NCBI RefSeq assembly: GCF_001442625.1
Contig: NZ_LMZQ01000003.1
Coordinates: 614,012-678,011, forward strand
DNA length: 64,000 nucleotides
Source of the DNA: Pedobacter ginsenosidimutans
Lineage (GTDB): Bacteria; Bacteroidota; Bacteroidia; Sphingobacteriales; Sphingobacteriaceae
Direction: 5' to 3'
Part shown: one piece after another, positions 61,516 through 64,000 of the stretch
How positions within the stretch are numbered: position 1 is the stretch's first letter
How the letters are laid out: the number at the start of each line of letters is the position of its first letter
The notes under the pieces: model-generated
The model's input: only the letters and a program-made list of their open reading frames with translations
What the model was told of the DNA's origin: nothing
Databases searched by the model: none
Made by a program: the position numbers and the translations under genes

Positions 61516-62361
61516 TTACTGGAACATTCCATCCCGAAAGGTTAAAACTTTTCTTTTTCCACTGAAAACCGATCCGTTTTTAGTTTCGTTAACCTCCGGA
61601 TAACTAATGGTTTTATCTTGGGAATTATAAATCATGGCCAATTGTGCCATAAGCTTCTCTTTATCCTGACTCTCTTTAAGGGTGGCAGATGCAAATAATT
61701 GAGTTTTGATGACTTTCCCCAATTTAAATAAGGGCCTGTTAATGCTAAATTTTGAATGGTTAATGATTAGCGTATGACTTACACTATACGGTTCAGTACC
61801 GCTCATTTGTCCGTAACCTGTAAGCAAGTATGTTTTTTGAGGAGAGGTATTTAAATGATATATATGCTCAAAAAAAGGTGTAGGGCTACCTTCATCATCT
61901 TTGTCTCCGTAAAGATTATTAAATGAAACTGCGGTTACCGCATTGTTTTCACCTTGATATTGAACAATATTCTGCACATGCCACATCGTACCCGAATATG
62001 GAGAAAGCCAGTAAAACAGCCTAAGTTTGTGGTCATCGGCAGTTAATACATTAATCTCGTACTTCTTCAGATTGGCAAAGTCTGTCTCAAAAGCCTTTGG
62101 TTGTTTTAAGGCCTCAATAAATGCATTTATAAATACTTCTTCGGCTTCAGTTTTTCCTTCATTTAAATAACTTTCTCTGGAGGCTACCATTTTTGCAGCC
62201 AATTTTTCAAGAGAACCTGCTTTGGCATAACCGGCATCCATCTCCTTCTTTACAACAGTATCAGCATCATCTATTCCCCCTACTTGCTGATCATGATGCT
62301 TTGCACCACAAGAAAACAGCAGGAATATCAGAGAAAAAAATAAGATGCTCGTTGTTTTCAT
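61516..62361 (-). CDS. Lipoprotein, candidate immunity to the lysozyme-like effector
   Basis: This 281-aa protein has lipobox LLFSC (Cys18), followed by a 260-residue region without named domains (GYAKAGSLEKLAAKMVASRESYLNEG; NNLYGDKDDEGSPTPFFEHIYHLN). It is encoded 1 bp after the lysozyme-like effector gene and 24 bp before VgrG. A periplasmic lipoprotein beside a peptidoglycan-cleaving effector is the usual form of an immunity protein. The family is unknown to me. Confidence 0.7.
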   Translation of the reverse strand: MKTTSILFFSLIFLLFSCGAKHHDQQVGGIDDADTVVKKEMDAGYAKAGSLEKLAAKMVASRESYLNEGKTEAEEVFINAFIEALKQPKAFETDFANLKKYEINVLTADDHKLRLFYWLSPYSGTMWHVQNIVQYQGENNAVTAVSFNNLYGDKDDEGSPTPFFEHIYHLNTSPQKTYLLTGYGQMSGTEPYSVSHTLIINHSKFSINRPLFKLGKVIKTQLFASATLKESQDKEKLMAQLAMIYNSQDKTISYPEVNETKNGSVFSGKRKVLTFRDGMFQ

Positions 62362-62362
62362 G

Positions 62363-63082
62363 CTATTGTCTGGGTATATTAATCAATCCTCTGTTTTCCA
62401 TAGCTTTTAAGATTACAGCTGTTCCAATTTGTTTATTTACATAATCGAGACTAAAAAAATGATCTCTCGGAAAACCACCTTTAGTGTAAAGATTAGAGCC
62501 GCCCCACAGGTAAGGCGAGTTGATATTATTGTTCTGATAGGCTTTTGCTATGCCATTGTACTGCTCTAAACGCAGCAAAACCTTTGGCAAAGACCAAACA
62601 GTTTCTTTATCCAGGCCACGTAGTTTTAGGGCATCAACTGCACTTTCCTCAAAAGTAAATGGCGGTCCGTGGTTAATTTTTGGCCTGTTAGCAGGATGCT
62701 GCCTGGTAAAACCGCTGAGCGGATCGCCATTGTGCAGGTGTTTGGTAAAGTCAGCATTACTTTCTCTATAGTGTACACAGGCGATAAAGTACCAAGGAAT
62801 ACCCATATTTTCAGAGAAAACACTATGATCTAAAAATGTTCTGCTAAAAAAACTGTTGCCAATTTTTGGATTCCTTTTGAGAAAAAAATCGTCAGGTTCG
62901 GTTAAGAAGCAGGCATTGCGGTAAGTGTACTCGGTTAAATTGAGCAGTTTATTTCTTACTGCCTGATATCTTGATTTATTGCTTATGATTTTATCATCAA
63001 TAATCCGGTTGATCTCAACCGATTTTATCGGAGAAACTGTGCAGGAATTAAATAGCTTAATGTATTCTAAATCAGTAGCCAT
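62363..63082 (-). CDS. Lysozyme-like peptidoglycan hydrolase, T6SS effector candidate
   Basis: This 239-aa protein lacks a signal peptide. The central part reads IPWYFIACVHYRES, NADFTKHLHNGDPLSGF, PPFTFEESAVDALKLRGLD, WSLPKVLLRLEQYNG and SPYLWGGSNLYTKGGFPRDH. This is the pattern of a lysozyme-like endolysin family where Glu in the VHYRES segment is the probable acid. In this place (after tssD genes, before VgrG, with a lipoprotein partner) it is likely a T6SS effector acting on peptidoglycan. The family is known; the T6SS role is inferred. Confidence 0.8.
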   Translation of the reverse strand: MATDLEYIKLFNSCTVSPIKSVEINRIIDDKIISNKSRYQAVRNKLLNLTEYTYRNACFLTEPDDFFLKRNPKIGNSFFSRTFLDHSVFSENMGIPWYFIACVHYRESNADFTKHLHNGDPLSGFTRQHPANRPKINHGPPFTFEESAVDALKLRGLDKETVWSLPKVLLRLEQYNGIAKAYQNNNINSPYLWGGSNLYTKGGFPRDHFFSLDYVNKQIGTAVILKAMENRGLINIPRQ

Positions 63083-63115
63083 AATTAGCTCTTTATATCA
63101 CACCTCTAAAACACA

Positions 63116-63165
63116 AAAACCGTTACCAGCACCAGCCTTTTTAGCATGTAACTCGTAACGGTTTT
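63116..63165 (-). terminator. Hairpin after tssD, partial terminator
   Basis: AAAACCGTTAC (63116-63126) and GTAACGGTTTT (63155-63165) are exact inverse arms (11 bp) with a 28-nt loop. On the minus strand the stem is followed by TTGTG rather than a long U-run. It may limit read-through from the highly expressed tube gene into the effector genes. Confidence 0.6.
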
Positions 63166-63172
63166 ATTAGGA

Positions 63173-63568
63173 TTAAGCTTTAGGCCAATCGTTTTCATGT
63201 TCTGCGTTGCCCAGCTTTAGCTTACGGGCCGATACCACAAAACTTAAAGTCATTGGTGTATTGTCGTTTACCGCAATACCCTCATTATACTGGATGATAT
63301 AACCATCTTCGAAAGACAGCTCCTTCATTTTAGCATCTTCTTCGCCTTTTTTGAAAACCAATGTTCCTGAAAGCGGCTTGTACTGGTTGTTTACCATCGA
63401 TTCGATCACAGAAGTATCTTCGGTTGATTCGATTTCGATGTGGATGGTACCACCATAAACACCTGATGATGGACGGCCTTTTGCGTCAACATCTCTATTT
63501 AATGAAAAGCTGCACTGTAGTACATCAAATTCTTTTGATCCTAAGTTTAAACGGGTTTTGAATGCCAT
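63173..63568 (-). CDS. tssD: T6SS tube protein TssD (Hcp), complete copy
   Basis: This 131-aa protein starts MAFKTRLNLGSKEFDVLQCSFSLNRDVDAKGRPSSGVYGG, typical of the Bacteroidota TssD (Hcp of subtype iii). It is a beta-barrel tube subunit ending SARKLKLGNAEHENDWPKA. It lies 135 bp downstream of a second, partly visible tssD and 90 bp upstream of the effector gene. Tube proteins are very highly expressed, which fits the hairpin after it. Confidence 0.93.
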   Translation of the reverse strand: MAFKTRLNLGSKEFDVLQCSFSLNRDVDAKGRPSSGVYGGTIHIEIESTEDTSVIESMVNNQYKPLSGTLVFKKGEEDAKMKELSFEDGYIIQYNEGIAVNDNTPMTLSFVVSARKLKLGNAEHENDWPKA

Positions 63569-63703
63569 TGTAGTAAGTTTTAATGTTTTTGAAAAATGAA
63601 TGAATTGCGGTTGGCGGTTGGCGTGGAGCGCATGGCGTTTGGCATTTAATTTACCTCATGCCCTAAACCTTACACCCTCTACCTTACTACCCTCAACCTT
63701 TCT

Positions 63704-64000
63704 TTAGGCTTTTGGCCAATCGTTAAGGTGCTCGGCGTTGCCTAATTTGAGCTTTCTGGCTGAAATCTGGAATTTGAGCGTCATCGGATGATCGCCAACA
63801 ATGTTTATCCCTTCGGAATATTTAACAATGTAGCCGTCTTCGAAGTTAACTTCTTTCATTTTGGCATCTTCCTCTGTTTTCTTGATCAGAAGCGTTCCTG
63901 TAATAGGTTTGTACTGGTTGTTTACCATCGCCTCGATTATTGAGGTGTCTTCGGTCGACTCGATCTCAATGTCGATGGTACCGCCGTAAACTCCGGAAGA
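63704..64000 (-). CDS. tssD: Second T6SS tube protein TssD (Hcp), N-terminus off the right edge
   Basis: Reading from the window edge, the frame gives SSGVYGGTIDIEIESTEDT, then SIIEAMVNNQYKPITGTLLIK and ends LKLGNAEHLNDWPKA. It aligns with residues about 33-131 of the complete copy, with several substitutions. The ATG at 63928 is an internal Met, not the start. At least 98 residues are present. Confidence 0.9.
   Translation of the reverse strand, partial: SSGVYGGTIDIEIESTEDTSIIEAMVNNQYKPITGTLLIKKTEEDAKMKEVNFEDGYIVKYSEGINIVGDHPMTLKFQISARKLKLGNAEHLNDWPKA

Overview
The window looks like chromosomal DNA of a Bacteroidota species, most likely a Sphingobacteriaceae member close to Pedobacter. The grounds are AT-rich coding DNA, almost no Shine-Dalgarno sites, many genes preceded by the Bacteroidota -7 box TAnnTTTG, and Bacteroidota-specific families (DUF5687 permease, DUF4129/DUF4350, subtype iii type VI secretion TssD/VgrG, LytTR/LytS pairs, CarboxypepD_reg TonB receptors, a long-form urocanate hydratase). 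No rRNA, tRNA, CRISPR array or complete insertion sequence was recognised.

Layout: 1-6.7 kb holds an RDD membrane protein divergent from a tight SpoIIM/membrane protein/DUF4129/DUF4350/MoxR/DUF58 operon. 6.7-7.5 kb is a REP-associated transposase flanked by two REP-like palindromes. 7.5-10.4 kb has a nucleoid-associated protein, a GNAT-MarR operon behind a perfect 26-bp palindrome, and a TlpA-like thioredoxin. 10.5-13.3 kb carries a small Cys/His-rich exported protein and a TonB-dependent receptor. 13.5-16.1 kb holds old-yellow-enzyme, aldo/keto reductase and DoxX genes. 16.3-19.3 kb is an ABC transporter operon containing its own YtrA-type GntR regulator. 19.4-31.9 kb is mostly housekeeping and metabolism: hydrolase, MtfA peptidase, Gfo/Idh/MocA oxidoreductase, OmpA lipoprotein, ABC/DUF5687 pair, RarA, VOC protein, MHS transporter and methyltransferase. 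32-37 kb holds hisS and a LytS/LytTR two-component system with a duplicated, membrane-anchored LytTR protein. 37-40 kb holds a SUI1 factor, a lipid kinase and metK behind a SAM-II-type riboswitch.

40.7-45.1 kb is a peptide export locus: a 68-aa double-glycine precursor, an HlyD adaptor, a C39 peptidase ABC exporter and a nearby lone ExbD. 45-52 kb has SodC, an EamA exporter, a quinone-reductase-like operon with divergent LysR, and a large soluble PAS histidine kinase. 52-56.7 kb is hutU-hutH with a divergent LysR gene. From 56.7 kb to the right edge, all on the minus strand, lies a type VI secretion vgrG island: two tssD genes, a lysozyme-like effector with a candidate lipoprotein immunity protein, VgrG, an unknown 267-aa protein, a PAAR-like/HINT/nuclease polymorphic toxin and a YezG/DUF600-like immunity protein.

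Intergenic space is unusually structured. Three loci carry divergently oriented pairs of a conserved RNA-like element resembling the flavo-1 candidate RNA. There are also perfect hairpins sharing an AGGTTT-N3-AAACCT core, dispersed GTCATTTCGA-type inverted repeats, and a tandem repeat beside hisS that retains a ghost of the last six hisS codons.
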